From NCBI RefSeq assembly GCF_036898095.1, contig NC_090731.1, positions 143,593,716 to 143,657,715 on the forward strand: a stretch of 64,000 bases of DNA. Direction: 5' to 3'. Below the pieces are notes generated by a model, which saw only the letters and a list, made by a program, of their open reading frames with translations, was not told where the DNA came from and did not search any database. Numbering within the stretch: position 1 is the stretch's first letter; each line of letters begins with the position of its first letter. Below, piece after piece: positions 1 to 12,700 of the stretch. The position numbers and the translations under genes are program-made. This DNA comes from Palaemon carinicauda. Lineage: Eukaryota; Arthropoda; Malacostraca; Decapoda; Palaemonidae.

Positions 1-615
1 CCAGGGGGAATGGGGGTTAAGTCAATGGTGCCGCTCTTCCTTGACTTCCCCCCCGGAGGATGGAGGCAAGGAAGAGTCTGAAGAGAGAGATTGAGAGGCC
101 GAAGAAGAGGCCCGATACTCCTTACCTTTCGACGACGAACCTGGAGGTAACGAATCCTTTTTCAATTTCTTCTTCCTCTTCACGAACTTTTCCCACTGAG
201 AGGGCGACCATTCTCTACATACTTGGCAGGGGGAGCCTTCAGAACACTTATGACCTCTGCACAAAGGGCATAGGGAATGAGGATCCACCTCCGTTGGTGA
301 CATAAATGTGCCACAAGATTTCGGGGGAACCCTGGGACACTTCCTCATAATAGAGGACATCACATCTAACAAAGAAAAAGAGTTAATCAAAAACACAATA
401 AAGAAAGGCTAGTCTGCCAGTCAAACAAAAGCAGGAGCAGCGGTGTTACCACTGCGACGGCTAGAATTCGATTGAAGGTATTCAGTAGCTACCAACCGGC
501 AGTACCCCACCACTAACAGGTGGATAACAGGTGGTTTTCTGCCGTATTTTTCAGCTCGCGCTAGAATATCTCCTATAGTAAAGAATGACGGCTTGTATCA
601 AGTGTAGGAACTAAC
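1..615 (-). mobile_element. DIRS-like retrotransposon, 5' end (element F), continues off the left edge
   Basis: Read on the minus strand, 615 down to about 470 is the left inverted terminal repeat. It matches the left end of element E at 23100-23245 almost base for base: start TTCC-ACACTT-ATACAA, then a block on TAGGAGATATTCTAG, then CTTCAATCGAATTCTAGCC. The ORF1 start follows. Only about 600 bp of the element is inside the window. The family assignment to E rests on the shared repeat and the shared ORF1 N-terminus. DIRS elements replicate by reverse transcription and integrate with a tyrosine recombinase; neither enzyme is visible for this copy. Confidence 0.75.
22..360 (-). pseudogene. DIRS ORF1 (Gag-like), N-terminal Cys-rich domain, element F
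   Basis: The likely start is the internal Met of M-S-S-I-M-R-K at 360. Alignment with element E begins here, and the preceding residues come from T-rich leader. Residues 8-50 hold a cysteine cluster of the form K-C ... C-G-T ... D-P-H-S-L-C-x2-C-R ... C ... C-x2-C, which looks like a small zinc-binding fold. A Lys-rich run (KRKKKLKK) and a Ser-rich stretch follow. The frame ends at 22. The closest relative (E, about 23650) has one G fewer in the G run near 50-56, so this stop is probably a one-base frameshift. The exact function of DIRS ORF1 is not established; a capsid-like role is inferred. Confidence 0.6.
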
Positions 616-639
616 TTCTTTTGTTATATACTGTAGATG

Positions 640-2340
640 CATTTATGTCATAAACAACAAAATTCATATTTTTTCAATGTAAAAATCCTCTGTTTAATTT
701 GCCTTCCTTGAGGTCAGCATATCCTTCAAACACTCCAAAAAAAGAGCCTTACCTGGCCACCTATCCAACCAAGTATAAAAGCAAGCTGTTGATGGTTAGA
801 CAACTTTACAAGTTATCTTAGGCTTGAACAAGTAATGTGGGGTTAAGTGGCAAGCCCTTGACAGTATTTTTATATTGCTGGATTTGAAAATCCACACTTT
901 TTCAAGTGAAAGAATTGAGCATGAACAGATCTTTGAGTACCGCAATGCCAAGAAAAGAATGAAGCTCTATAAGAGCACACAAAAGTTGTTACTTCAATAA
1001 CTAACTGAGAACAATGAGAAGAAATTACTTTTTAAAAAATGCAAAAGCCATTCAGGAGAATATGTTAGCTTTGACTGGGTGCGAGCTAGAGGACTCTCTA
1101 GGGACCGGGGGCTCGATAGGTGAGAGCCTATACACCAGAGTTTCAAAGAGGTCTGAATGAGATATCTCCTCATGAAACTCTCTGTCCCAGACATGTGATT
1201 GCCTTGCCAGGTTACGCATTGCCATCATTGCGCATGTTAACAGGGGACATGCTCTTGGATCTGTAAGCACGTGCACGTCTTCAGGGAAGCGTGAGCATAA
1301 TGGAATAACATCCAGTATTGAGGCATATGCTTCCCTTGGATAACCAACGAGGGATTTAGAGTGACCATAAGGTTGTGCAGTTGCTCCATTCTTGTTGCCA
1401 GCACAGGCTAGTAGTCTAAGTTATCTGCCGATCGATAGTTAGATGAACGTCTAACAGCTCGACGCGATGATGTGAGCTATGTTTATGAATAAGAAAGTAA
1501 TGAAACTACGGAGTGCAGAAGCGGACAAGGGCACGTGCACAAGCATAAACAGGATCCCAATCATTTGACTGTGTCTTAATTGAAGTGTGTCAGCGAGACA
1601 AGATATGCTCATTATCTTGTGTACACAATAGTGCTAAGGCACACACAGTGACAGGAGAAAGGCCAAAGTCTTGAGTTTGTTCGCTATAAGCAAGCTCTCA
1701 TGAACGCTGGAAGACGCACACCACAGTAGCACACTCACCAAGAGAGTCTAGCTTCTCATAGGAAAGTTCTTGGCGACAAATAGGCTCAACCTCAGAAGAC
1801 GTGAAATTATGTCTCTTCTAATCAAGTAAAGAAGAATCCCATGGAGAACTAGATTTTACAATCACCTTGGAACTCTGGACAAAAGGAAAGGAATACTTCT
1901 TACATCTTGAAAGACGGACAGCAGCCGAGGAGGCCCACACACGGACTTCAAGGTCATCACAAACACAAGGAAGGCACCCGCAGGTGAAGCCAAGGTAGCC
2001 ACGCCTTTAATGTGAGCCAGCAAGAGCCGATAACAGCCTCTCCTTGGGAAGGAGTGCCCTCCACACACAAAGATAACAATAGCATCCTCAGGGCATCATC
2101 ACCAGGATTAACCTCTGAAACAGATTTCAAGGGTTTGCTTTGATAAGGAAGCCCACCACTTTCTCAGTGGAAAAAAAGTCGGGCTTACCCCTCTACTGCC
2201 ACTGGGAGGACGGACCCTCCTTAAATTTCTCACAGGGAGAAGTTTGCAAGTAACTATGACCCTTGCAACTTGTACACAAGGAATTAGGATCAACCGAAGA
2301 CCTGATCATTTATGTTCCGCATCTATGATCGGTAACTCCA
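640..2340 (-). pseudogene. Decayed DIRS ORF1 (Gag-like), element G
   Basis: No long frame survives. Two landmarks on the minus strand sit in the right order and spacing for a DIRS ORF1. Near 2290 a fragment reads D-P-N-S-L-C-T-S-C-K-G-H, matching the D-P-H-S-L-C-P-L-C-R-G-H Cys cluster of element F. Near 750 a fragment reads T-W-L-D-R-W-P-G-K-A, matching the W-L-D-x-W capsid signature of the other elements. The stretch between has many stops. It belongs with the fragments at 9690 and 21340, which share the W-(L/I)-D-(H/R)-W form. The left end is cut by element F. The exact limits are uncertain. Confidence 0.5.
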
Positions 2341-2410
2341 GGGCAGGTCAGCATGTCTGCCTTTGTTTTCTCTATGCCACATACATTCACAGACACTCCT
2401 GAAAAGAAAA

Positions 2411-2800
2411 TCACAAATTTTAGGTAATTTGTATTTTTCCTAACAGTACTTACCTCAAACTACTTTCTTAGGAGTATCTGGGATCGCCTCCCATCCGACC
2501 AGAATTTTGTGTAGTTTACCCTACTCCCGTTTTCTATGCAGGGCATCTCTGGCGGAGTGATACGCGCCCAGGGACGACCCGGGGTCAGAGAGCATGCTTG
2601 CTCAGGTCTCGCTCTCCAGTAAGTTTTGTCAGATAGGTTTCTATTAAGTCCTGTAAGGCACTCGGGGTAGGATGGGCGGGCCATAACCCGAAAGTAGTTC
2701 GAGGTAAGTACTGTTAGGAAAAATACAAATTACTTAAAATTTGTGATTTGTTCCAACACGAAATACTTATCTCGAACTACTTTCTTAGGAGACTTATACC
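2411..2800 (-). repeat. Right ITR and internal complementary region of element D
   Basis: The outer part (2411-2620) is the right terminal repeat. In plus orientation it includes GTATTTTTCCTAACAG and ACTACTTTCTTAGGAG. The inner part (2690-2800) is the ICR. It is a head-on junction of sequence complementary to the right end (GTTAGGAAAAATACAAA) and to the left end (GTTCCAACAC). This ITR plus ICR arrangement is specific to DIRS-1-type elements and is what allows circle formation during replication. Confidence 0.75.
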
Positions 2801-3121
2801 TTAGGAGGTGGGAGTGTACCACAGGAACCAGAGACCGTGATGAGAGAAAGGGGGGAGAACCTAGATAGGAGGCTAGGTTCTGGTGACCCTTCAAGAGAAA
2901 ACATGAGAAAATAGGGAAAACTACCCAAAAAACTATCTTAGTGTTCAAGTAACTCACCTCTGTAAAACTCTTCGGAGACGTATCCATTCACTGACAATGT
3001 ATGTCCTGGCAGTCAAGGGTTTTAGTGTCATTTCAGGAAGGGTAATAAGGAAACCAGGGAGGTAAGGAAGGAACCTGAGTCTCTAGGACTTACTGTACGT
3101 GGTTACCTTGGGGCTACACCT

Positions 3122-3836
3122 TTAAATCTTTTGAAGTGCTGAAATGACGGGACCGAGAGAGAATCCCTCCGAGGACCTCCTCGAACATTCCTTCAAGTAG
3201 TGAGCTGTGAAGGTTGACTGATTGGTCCAAGTACCTGCCCGCAGGATTTGGCCGACTGCCATGTTCTTTTCAAAGGCCAACGAAGTACTCAGCCCTCTGA
3301 TGTCGTGGGGTCTAGGTTTACCCGGAATAGGCATCCCTGCACTACTGTAGGCTCTCATGATCACTTGCCGTAACCAGAAGGAGATCGTGTATTTGGAGAC
3401 TGGTTTCTTCACCAAACCTGCAGAAACGAACAGATTCTTAATTCCGGGTCTAAGCTTGACTCTCCTCTCCAAGTACAGTACTTCCGTACTGCTCTGGCAG
3501 GGCACAGCCTCAAGTCCCTCGGGTCGTCTGTGCGTGGAATTGCCGGCACTGAGAAGCCTTCGAACTTGGAGTTCCAGACTGCGGGGTTCTGGGTCTTGGC
3601 CACGAAGGATGGTACGAACTTGAAGGTAGCTTCACGCCAGCCTTTCGAGTGCGACACCTCGTATGAGAGTCCGTGTAGCTACCCTACTCGTTTTGCCGAT
3701 GCCAGTGCTAACAGAAAAACTGTCTTGAGGGTGAGCTCCTTGTCTAAGATGTCCTTCAGGGGCTTGAAAGGAGGTTCCGTCAACATCATCAGGACCCTAG
3801 CTACGTCCCATTGGGGCACCCTAACCGCTTGAGGAT
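3122..3836 (-). pseudogene. DIRS tyrosine recombinase, C-terminal catalytic part (element D)
   Basis: The protein would cut and rejoin DNA through a 3'-phosphotyrosine to integrate the circular DIRS DNA. From 3836 downward the segments read V-P-Q-W-D-V-A, then A-K-R-V-G (first catalytic Arg), then P-H-D-I-R-G (His-x-x-Arg), then G-T-W-T-N-Q-S-T-F-T-A-H-Y-L (nucleophile Tyr). Breaks are a TAG at 3679-3681 where relatives have Glu, a frame change between about 3475 and 3490, and another upstream of 3657. The N-terminal core-binding domain is lost by truncation. Catalytic residues survive individually but the gene is dead. Confidence 0.8.
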
Positions 3837-4414
3837 GGCATGATCATACTCCTTTTCAAGAATAAAGATTTGTATTCATATAGGATTAACTCCCATTTCC
3901 AACCAACATCGAATCATGGAAGAAATCCAACTGTTTCCTACAGGAAGACCTCAATGGAGATCAAACAATGTCTTCATTGTAACGTATACCTACTTCAACA
4001 CACCAGGTAAGAATGCAGGCAGTGAATTTACCTGAATGTCATATTGTAGGTACAGTATATCTACGATGCACAAAGATCAACTCTTTACCCCTCTTCAAAG
4101 AGTGCTTAGCAAAATAGGGGAGGCCTAACCCTACATCTTCCAAAAATAGTAAAGGAAACAAAGTCACATTTTGATCTCTAACTCTATGCAGCAGGTTAAG
4201 TTTTGCATTGGAGTCCTTCAAGCTTGGTTAAGTGAGAGCATAACTCAAAGTAATATATCCTACCAAGGCAGTACCATAGCTTACAATGGGGTGGTTTCCC
4301 CGTAAAGTTTTGACATTCTTTTGTCAAAATTTAACACCACCAGGATTTGTATCATAAAACTTATGTACCATACGACTGTGGACTTTATACCGGAAGAGGA
4401 GTAAGGGTGCAGGA

Positions 4415-4427
4415 GTATATATATATA

Positions 4428-4464
<37 letters not shown>
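4415..4464. repeat. TA dinucleotide microsatellite
   Basis: About 50 bp of nearly uninterrupted AT/TA dinucleotides, broken once by AAAC. It lies directly before a dispersed repeat. Confidence 0.95.
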
Positions 4465-4466
<2 letters not shown>

Positions 4467-4496
4467 ATGATGAATAAGGGCATAGTGGTCTACGTT

Positions 4497-4640
4497 GGGT
4501 TATTATTACTATCATTATTTGCTAAACTACAACCCTAGTTGGAAAAGCAGGATACTATAAGTCCAGGGGCTCCAACAAAGAAAATAGCCCAGTGAGGAAA
4601 GGAAACAAGGGAAAATAAAATATTTCAAGAACAGTAACAA
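4497..4640 (+). repeat. Dispersed repeat with TTATTA head and 'AATAGCCCAGTGAG' body, copy 1
   Basis: The order is a TTATTATTACTA-type microsatellite, TTTGCTAA-CTACA, CTAGTTGGAAAAGCAGGAT, GGGGCTCCAACA and AATAGCCCAGTGAG. The same order recurs at 21826-21928 in unrelated flanks, so this is an interspersed repeat. Its short length and lack of coding suggest a SINE or MITE. The class cannot be assigned from the window. Confidence 0.6.
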
Positions 4641-6469
4641 CAATAAAATGCTTGTGAATGTTTATTTCAGTATAAACTTCCCTGTTGGAATTGTTAAAAA
4701 TAATATAGCATCCTAGGTCAGTGGGCCGATAAGTAAGAAAAATGCGAGACTTCAATATTTACTTGTGAGTGAACATGGGTAAAGAATTGACCATTGCTCT
4801 AGGGGTTTCTGGTAAAGGTGAAGTATTCGTATATACATCGACTTGGGATGGTTAAGGTAGATCAGTTTAGGTAGGCAGAGCAAGCACGGGTTTGGCCACC
4901 AGATTAACGATATGGCATACAAAGATGTTTAGAGGAGGTAAATGAGGCTTTAGTGTTTACTAGTGGCATAGCCCATAGCACAAATATAAATTATAAAAGG
5001 CAAAGAAAACGTCAATAACCTTCTAGACTACCATACTAGGCTACTACCAAGGCGGACCAACACTAAGGTATAGGCTAGGAATGTAGCCTAATTATAATAG
5101 CACAATTCGCCAAAAATGTACAATAATGCAAAATCATAATCATTATACAATTCGCCTACCACTAGTCTTTTACTATGGAAAGTGACTAGCATACTGCAAG
5201 AGTAGATTTATTGAAAGTACCGGTAGGCCTAATACCGGCCTGTCAGAAGTGAAATCTTTTTGTTCAGGAAAATAGCCTTAGTCTAAACTATAGATTCAGA
5301 TATAAGAGTAACCTTCCAAAAAAAAATAAAGAAATAAAACTATTAGATTGCTTTCCCTAGTGTTGTCTAGCATATGCATTAAAACTTGAGTACGGATTGC
5401 ACTGATCATCTTGTGTACACCTATGCCTCTGATAAATACAAATAAGAAAATAGATCTAAGATAATAAAACAGGACACTCACCATTCATTTTATGAACGGC
5501 TGCTACAAATTAAAGATTTTAGTATCTGACAATGGTGTATGTTTTAAACGTTCCTCGATGATCGTTCACGATAGTCAATATAACACTACAAGGGGTCACA
5601 GACTCACAGCTGTGCAGACAGCAGCCTATGCAGTCTTGTTTACAAATTACAATCAGATGAAAATGTTTTGCTTTTATTTCTTTTAAGATATTTCTAAATC
5701 ATCATTGTATACGGCTATAACTGCTACCATTAATATTGATCATTGACACTTCTGAAATTCTGATGTTTACAATGAAATAACGCCCCCCCCCCCCCTCAAA
5801 AAAAAATCTGTATTTAGACATTTCACTGTTTATTTAAAAAAAAGCTCGTAAACAATTCAGATACTATAAAATTAACATTATCTAATTATATATTAGCTTG
5901 TGAAATCTATGACATGCTAAACGACGTAGTTTACAAAACAACAATCTTGTATAGCGTAACAACGTAGTTAATTTTTGGCGGCAAACGAAAAAAAAATCTA
6001 ATTCGCGCAACAAAATGCTGTCCATTTCAGTTATATAAATAAATGTTTATTTTGTAACTTGTTGCATTATGAATACTTCCAAAAATATACCCAAATGGTG
6101 TCTAACATATCCATTCAATAGCCAATTCATACAAATTACGTTGTTAATGATGCGTAGTGGCGGAGTTCATTTCTCCACATCGGCTCTCCACACTTTGAGA
6201 TCAGACTCTAAACTTGATATGGTTTGAACGTTTAATTGATAATCATATAATAAATTATACTATTGAAAGGTTTAAATATGCAAGCCCAGGTATCTGTTCC
6301 ATTTTGAAAATCTCAGACATTTAGGTCAGTATTGTTATTTGTTACCTAAAGCAAGTATATCATAAATGTTTAATGTATCTCATTATTTAAAATTATATAA
6401 TTATTATAACAAAAATTTCTATATATGCAAAGTCATAATTTCCGTCTCATCTATAAAAATAAGTGACCT

Positions 6470-6638
6470 TTAGAATTAAGATCACTAATGGCACTTGCCA
6501 ACCGAGAAGAAGAAGAAGTATATGTTTACTTGTGAAGCAGCTGATGGTGGTATTGCGTCGATTGTCAACGACAATGAATTCTGAAAAACCTCCGCATTAA
6601 GCTCTCATTAAGCCTCGAAACGAGCAGCAACGAGGAAG
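6470..6638 (+). promoter_or_regulatory. Probable MTMR14 5' UTR
   Basis: This is the sequence immediately before the start codon. An in-frame TAA at 6609-6611 closes the frame upstream of the chosen ATG, which supports the start. The region is less AT-rich than what precedes it and contains several GAA/GAAGAAG runs. The transcription start itself cannot be located from sequence alone. Confidence 0.35.
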
Positions 6639-6725
6639 ATGACCGAAGTACAACCCAAGGATATCGAGGAGTTACTCGAATTTTTCGGGAAGAACACTTA
6701 CCGAGCAAGAGAAAGTAGTGCGACG
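6639..6725 (+). CDS. MTMR14: MTMR14 exon 1 (coding part)
   Basis: Residues 1-29, starting at ATG 6639. An in-frame TAA 27 bp upstream rules out an earlier start in this exon. The segment E-L-L-E-F-F-G-K-N-T-Y-R-A-R matches the MTMR14 N-terminal motif. The donor is GTAGGT at 6726 and the exon ends in phase 0. Confidence 0.85.
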
Positions 6726-9700
6726 GTAGGTGTCGAGCGATTTTAACATGTGGCATCGTGGGAGTGGTGGGCGGTGCCATAATTTAATGTGTATTATTTA
6801 TATTGGAATATAGTGGTTCGGTGCAGGATTTATATACATTTCATTATCAGTATTCTTTAATATTGGTAGCCAGATAATTTTATACCCAAAATTATGCGTT
6901 ACGGGTAGGATATGGAGAGTAGTTTTCTCTTGCCTAACCTATATTTCCTAGATAAGGTAGATTGTAACAAAATCAAGAATATTTTCTTAAGCTACCGGTA
7001 GCCCTAGTCTTTTAACAGCCAACATGATTTTCATAGTTTTCATGATTTTCACACTTATATTTTAATTATTTTTTTAAGTACATTATAGTGTTTCCCAATT
7101 AGACAGCAACCATTACAAAATTTATTGAAAATTAACAATTGCCAGAAAGTGTCCTCGGATTAATGAAAATTCACAGTAATGTATGATGTTACTTGTATGA
7201 GATCTGACCAGTATCATACAATGGGGTTCCTGGTTTGATTCTGTATTTTGGTAAAAATACCACAGGCTCTGCTTTGTCATTGAATTTTGGGAACAGGAAT
7301 AAAGCTGATACCTGATTGGTTGGTTATTTTGTTGAAAAGTTTATTTAATCAAGCTCTGCTGGGTTATAAATGTTGCGAGTTTATGCTTTTTGACAAAATT
7401 AGGGAAATGTTGATTGTCATAATTACAGCTTCTTGTTTATTCCATGGTTTAACTTTTTGAGATGCCCAACATTTTTTATTCAGGTGAACAGTTTTAGTAT
7501 GGGATGGCTTACTATGGTGAGTTTTTTTCTGATTCGCTTCCCATCCACCATAAATACAGACTGCCTTGGTCTTTCTAATTTTTAAGTTATCTTTTCAAGG
7601 TTTAAATTTGTTATATTAGAGCTATGCCTTCTTAATAGCATTCCTCAATCATAAAAGTTATTAGATTCACAATCTGGGCATTTCTTTAAAGTTCCAGAGG
7701 ACGTTGTGAAAGCACAGTCTACATACGAACTTCAAGTAAATAAACACATGCATTATAATTTCTATATGTCTTTGGAAACTTTGCTGATGTTCTCGTAGCT
7801 GGTAGTTTTCATTTACCTACCCTCTACCAATGCCTTTCATTTCTGCCAGAAGTACGAGATTTCGAAAATGATCGTGGAGCTACTAGCTGGATCTGACTTT
7901 AAGCTGGTAAGCTACACATCTGAGCTTGGTCTCTCCCACCCTTCCCCATCCTCCCTAGACAATTGGGATGATGGTGTAATATACCAACCCATTGATCATC
8001 ATACGTTAGGTACATTATTCAGGATTTCTATCCCTTTCATGGTAAGTGACACCTACTTTGACCATGTACTAATCTTGACAGGCCAGGCTATATCAGCCTT
8101 TGCATCCCTATGATGCTGATAGGAGGTTGCTGGAGTCAGCTCCTGTGATTGCATACTGATCCAGATGGACTGACATCTAGGGAAGAAAAATAACCAATCG
8201 GTTCACTGAAGACGGGATGTGCACTTTGGAAGGGCAAGTATCCCCCGGTCGAGGCTCGCGAATGAGACCTCGATGGTGTGTCAAGAACCAGGGTTCATTG
8301 ACAAATGAAGGGATGTGTTAGAAGGAATGAAAGGTTTGTACTGTATACTCAGAGAAATAAGTAGAAAAGTTTTAAGATAGTTTTTCTTTCCCATGTTGAC
8401 CACCCCTTACAGTCCGGAGCCAAATAAAGTGAAAAGTATTCGACGGGGGGGTTGTCCTGGGCTGCGTGCCCATGCTCCACCTGTTGTTATTTCCCTCGTA
8501 ACCAATTCAACAGATGTTCCAGCTCTGCTAAAGATATCTCCCTATTTCAAAGGGCTCTGGTTTGTATAGCTACAAAAAATTAAAAGTAAATTTTTCCGCG
8601 AAAATTTGAAATATGTATGATCAATCTAGTGTGGTTAGTCATGATGGATTGCATCCTATTGTCTAAGCATGCCTTATTGTATTCTTATTTGTTCATATAT
8701 GTAGTATAAACCTTTAGTCTTAAATAGGGGTATGACTTTAGCGAAGCTGGAACAACCGTTAAGCTTCTGCATGAGGTAAACAGCTGGTACTGTATTTCCA
8801 GACATTCCTTTTCCAGTTGTGTGTCTCCTAGGCAAGTGGTTCCCTGGTTTTTTTTCTTAGGTTCAATTTCCCTTCTAACATGTCTTCCAGACGCGGCGCT
8901 AGCGTGAGCGTCTCCGTGCATGCTTCCTTTTCAAGCTCTCCGATCCAGATTGACCTAGTCTTCTGGCGTGTCCACTAAGGCACGCATATTCTTTAGAGGC
9001 ACCATCCTGGATTCTTCTTCCCTGCAGGCAACTCCATCAGATGCACTTGTTAACCAAGTGTACAGAGCTCATGCTTCATGGGCGTCTTTTCCAGACTCTT
9101 GTTTCCGAGGTATGCTACCACAGGAGCATCTTCACTACAAGCATGTTTGCCAGGTAGGCTTCCTCCCGGATGATGCTCCCTATGTAGAAGCACCATACCA
9201 GGTGCAGGTCTCCCAGACGTGCACTTTCCCGACGCATCCATTTTATTTTACGCATATCTCTTGTCCACTAGGGAGGCATTACTGTTAAGTCTACCAGATA
9301 CGGAAGAGGGAGATGAGAATTTCAACATTCCTGAAGGCGCTGCACCGTATCATAATGGTCAACAGCCTAAGAGAAGCCTTGTCTTTGCTCCCCAAGCAGC
9401 ACGAGTCCCAGGTTTGAGTTCCCTCCCCTTGATTGGCCTTAGCAAAGGAAGCCTTGGGTAAGGGTGAGTCTCAGGTCTCTAGAAATGAGGACTCCTTGAA
9501 AGTGAGGAGATCGTCCTGCTTAATTCCTGTGGCCTTTACAAAGCAGAGAAAATACTATCAGATCCAGGAGGCTCTCTTTTGCCTCTTTTAATAGATCTGC
9601 AGTTACAACCTTGACCAGGTTGCTCGGCAAAATGTGTTTTAAAAGTCCAAGTTTCTTCTCAATGGCAAAGGTGTCTGGCATGGAAGCCACTGCTATGACT

Positions 9701-12700
9701 ACTATGCGAGCGGCCTGTTGGATAGATCACTGGCCGGGTACAGTCGTCTACCTAGCCGACACGAACCTAACAGACCCTAGCAAGAAGCAGGTCCTTAAGA
9801 ATATTGTCCTGCCAGGAACTAAGCTAGTTAGGTTCCTAGTGCACTAGATGGCCAACCATTTAGCCAATTGGGTGCTAAAGCGTCTGGAATGGCTTTCAAG
9901 TTACAGAATCAACAAACCCAATTTCTTTTGCCAGGTCTACGACGGAGGATTCTGGCTCAAGAACCTTGAAAGCAAGGGGTGTGGAACGTGCCGATTCTCC
10001 TGAGATTCACAAGGTGTAAGGAACTGTTAACTCTTTTAGCATCCAAGATGCTTGCATTCAGGTTCCAGCCAGTTGGAAAGGGACTCCTTTCCACCTAAGG
10101 ATGAGTATTCTAAGTAAAAAACGGTTTTTTGTACTTGTTTAGGAACAAGTCACAACATTTTTAAGTAACTTGTATTTTTCCTAACTACTGTATACTAACC
10201 TAGTATGAGTTCTTTATTCAGACTTTCCCTCCATCACCAGCTCCCAAAAAAGACTTGGGCTTCCATGTGAGTGAGTGGTCAGTGAGTCTGTAAGGATCAG
10301 TTCCCTCCCTGCTATCTAGCTGGGAAAATACAAAGTACAATACAGTACTGTACGTAAAAATTTCTTAGGTTGCAGTGTGCTTCGGAATGGTTTCTTTGAG
10401 GTTTACCGTATTAATTTTACATTGTTCCAACACAGAGTACTTACCTCGAACTACTTTCTTAGGAGTATCTGGGATCTCCTCCCTAACCGACCAAGAATTT
10501 TGCGCAGTTCCCCCTATCTCCGTTTTCCCTTGTCGGGACCCTCCGTGACAGATGGATAAGTGCCCTGAGGCGACCCGGGTTCAGCGCGCGTGGGTGCGCT
10601 ACTAGGTCTTTGTCGCCAGTAAGCTTCTGCTCTTCAGACCTCGACTCCATTGTGTCGACGGCGCTAAGGACGCCCTTCAGCTCACCCATGCGGCAAGAAG
10701 AAGAGTTTTCTGGCTGGTTTGCCTCACGTGGGTCACTACTCACGCCCCCGGCGCCTTCCGTTGCGCTGCCGCCTGATTTCATGCAACCCGTCACCCCGGT
10801 AGCACAAATGCAAGCCCCCATGTTGGTGGCAGAGGATTCAGAGGACTCGGATAGCTCCTCTTCTTCTTCGTCGTCCTCGGACGTTACCTCGTCCTCCAGC
10901 TCTTCATCGGCGGAAGACTCCAGTGACCGGGAGATGAGGAAAAAGAAAAAGGAAGTTGAGCTTGAACTCAGGCCCCTCTAGGAAGAAGGCCAAAGTTGCA
11001 AAGAGGAAGAGTTCCAGAAAGAAGAGGGCAAAAGTAGGTAAGGTAGTGTTTCCCCCTCGCGTGTCGAACAGGGCTCTTGCCGCTCCAGTGCCTGCCTCGG
11101 CGGCTGCTGGAGCCGCTCCCGTGCCCTTCCCCAGTGTCTCTCCGGCTCCGTCCACGCTTCGGATGCAGCCGTTGGCACACGCTAACTTTCCCTTGCTCTT
11201 GCCCGGCAAGTCACCGGCTCCATCCGTTCAGCGGAGGCAGCCACTGGCTCAGCCCGGCAGCATTGTTCCCACACCCAAAGTCTCACTGGCTCCATCCAAG
11301 CATCGGATGCAGACGCTGGCACAGCAGGGCAGTCACTCTCCATGGATTCTTCCGGGAGGGGGTAGACCCATGACAGCTACCTCCTCCTCGAGGGCTCCAT
11401 CCATGATGGAGGTAGCCGCTCCATCGAGCCGGCCGGATGTCAGGGATACGGACTCCCCCATGGATCCATCCGTGATCTAGGATACAGCCGACACGGAGGA
11501 TCAAGTGGTAGCGTGCTTAATTGATACGGGAGAATGTTCGCCTGATGAAGAATCCTCTTACAGGAAAGTACTGTACTGTATTGGCACTGATTCGGTACCA
11601 CGACAGGCTAGATGAGCCCAAACCGTCCTCAGAGCAGGCCTGGCTTTCGGGTTTGGGTAGGATGGTAGACAACACAGTACAGCAGAAACTATCCTTGACC
11701 CTACCGGTGGCTCCTGACGTGTCCCTGGGCATGGACCACGTCGACCGGTTTGTCTCGGGGCACAAGAACTCCCTCAGGGCCCAATGGTCCTTCAAGCTCC
11801 TGTCTGGACTGAGGACCCAGAAGAAATTTTATGTCCCAGACGGACTGCCTGCAGGGCCTCGGACTATGGAAGAAGCCGTCGCGGCTCTGAGCCAAGGCAG
11901 TGGAGACAACAGGATCCTTACCGCCCCAGTGGTCTTCTCTCAGGCGGAGGCCACTATGATGGAGGACACGTCGCAGGACATCATCAATGTGGCCTCCTGG
12001 TTGGACTGGTGGGCATGCACCTTAGCAGGTTTCCAACTCTCCCACGATCTGTCGGTGCCGGAGAATAAGTTCTCTTGCATGAGCTCATATGTTCGGGGGG
12101 CAAAGCCATGAGGTATTTAACGTTCCAGTCTTTGACTCAGACAGCAAACTGGATCTTAAGAAGTAGGGATACGGTAGTTTACAGGCTCCCCCGTAGACTC
12201 CCCGAACGTGAGGCCAAATTCCAGAGGAATGCTCCGGTGTGGGGTGAGACCCTGTTCTCCCTGCAGACGGTAGCAGAAACCATGGAAAGAGTGGGGAAAC
12301 TGAAAGACTCGGCTAAGCCTAGGTAGTCAGCAGCAAGACGCCCTCCACATAAAAGACCATCTGTGGACGAGGCCTACCCGCCTACGCCACCAGCTAGACA
12401 GGAGGCCTCCTCCCCTTCCTGGCATCAGTCCTCGCGGCCCTCCCGCAGAGGTGGTGCCACAGCCCAAGCCTCCTTTAGACAAAAATACTCGGGCTCGAGA
12501 CGGTCGCTCAAACCGTCTCCCCAGAAGGAGATAGGAAGAGAGGCCCCCTACACCTTCCCACGCCACAGGTGGGGGGATGCCTCAAATCACATTGGCAAGC
12601 ATGGCAAGACAATGGTGCGGACCCATGGACCATGGCAGTACTCAGGGAGGGATTCAGGATTCCATTCCTGATAGAGCCTCCCCCTCTGATTCCCGAGCAT

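Larger units (their letters stand above)
2411..3836 (-). mobile_element. 5'-truncated DIRS retrotransposon (element D): YR half, ICR and right ITR
   Basis: Read on the minus strand, the element starts abruptly at about 3836 inside the recombinase gene and runs through its 3' UTR. It then meets an internal complementary region at about 2690-2800 and a right terminal repeat ending near 2411. The ICR carries the joined-ends signature TGTGATTTGTTCCAACAC at about 2743-2760. The terminal repeat carries GTTAGGAAAAATACAAA near its outer end, as in A and B. No target-site duplication is seen, as expected for recombinase-mediated integration. The 5' part (left ITR, Gag, RT) is missing. Confidence 0.8.
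3840..6470. other. Upstream intergenic region, no gene recognised
   Basis: The stretch is AT-rich with no open frame showing recognisable similarity. It holds a TA microsatellite, one copy of a dispersed repeat (4497-4640) and a run of C at about 5783-5797. It precedes the MTMR14 start and may contain its promoter. I could not point to a convincing core promoter motif. Confidence 0.5.

Noticed and set aside
6565..6780. Minus-strand frame opposite MTMR14 exon 1
   Set aside because: It is a shadow frame with no similarity; the plus strand carries a convincing exon.
7868..8113. An extra MTMR14 exon or independent gene with 81 codons
   Set aside because: Exons 1 and 2 join in phase with no residues missing relative to the family, and the translation matches nothing I know.
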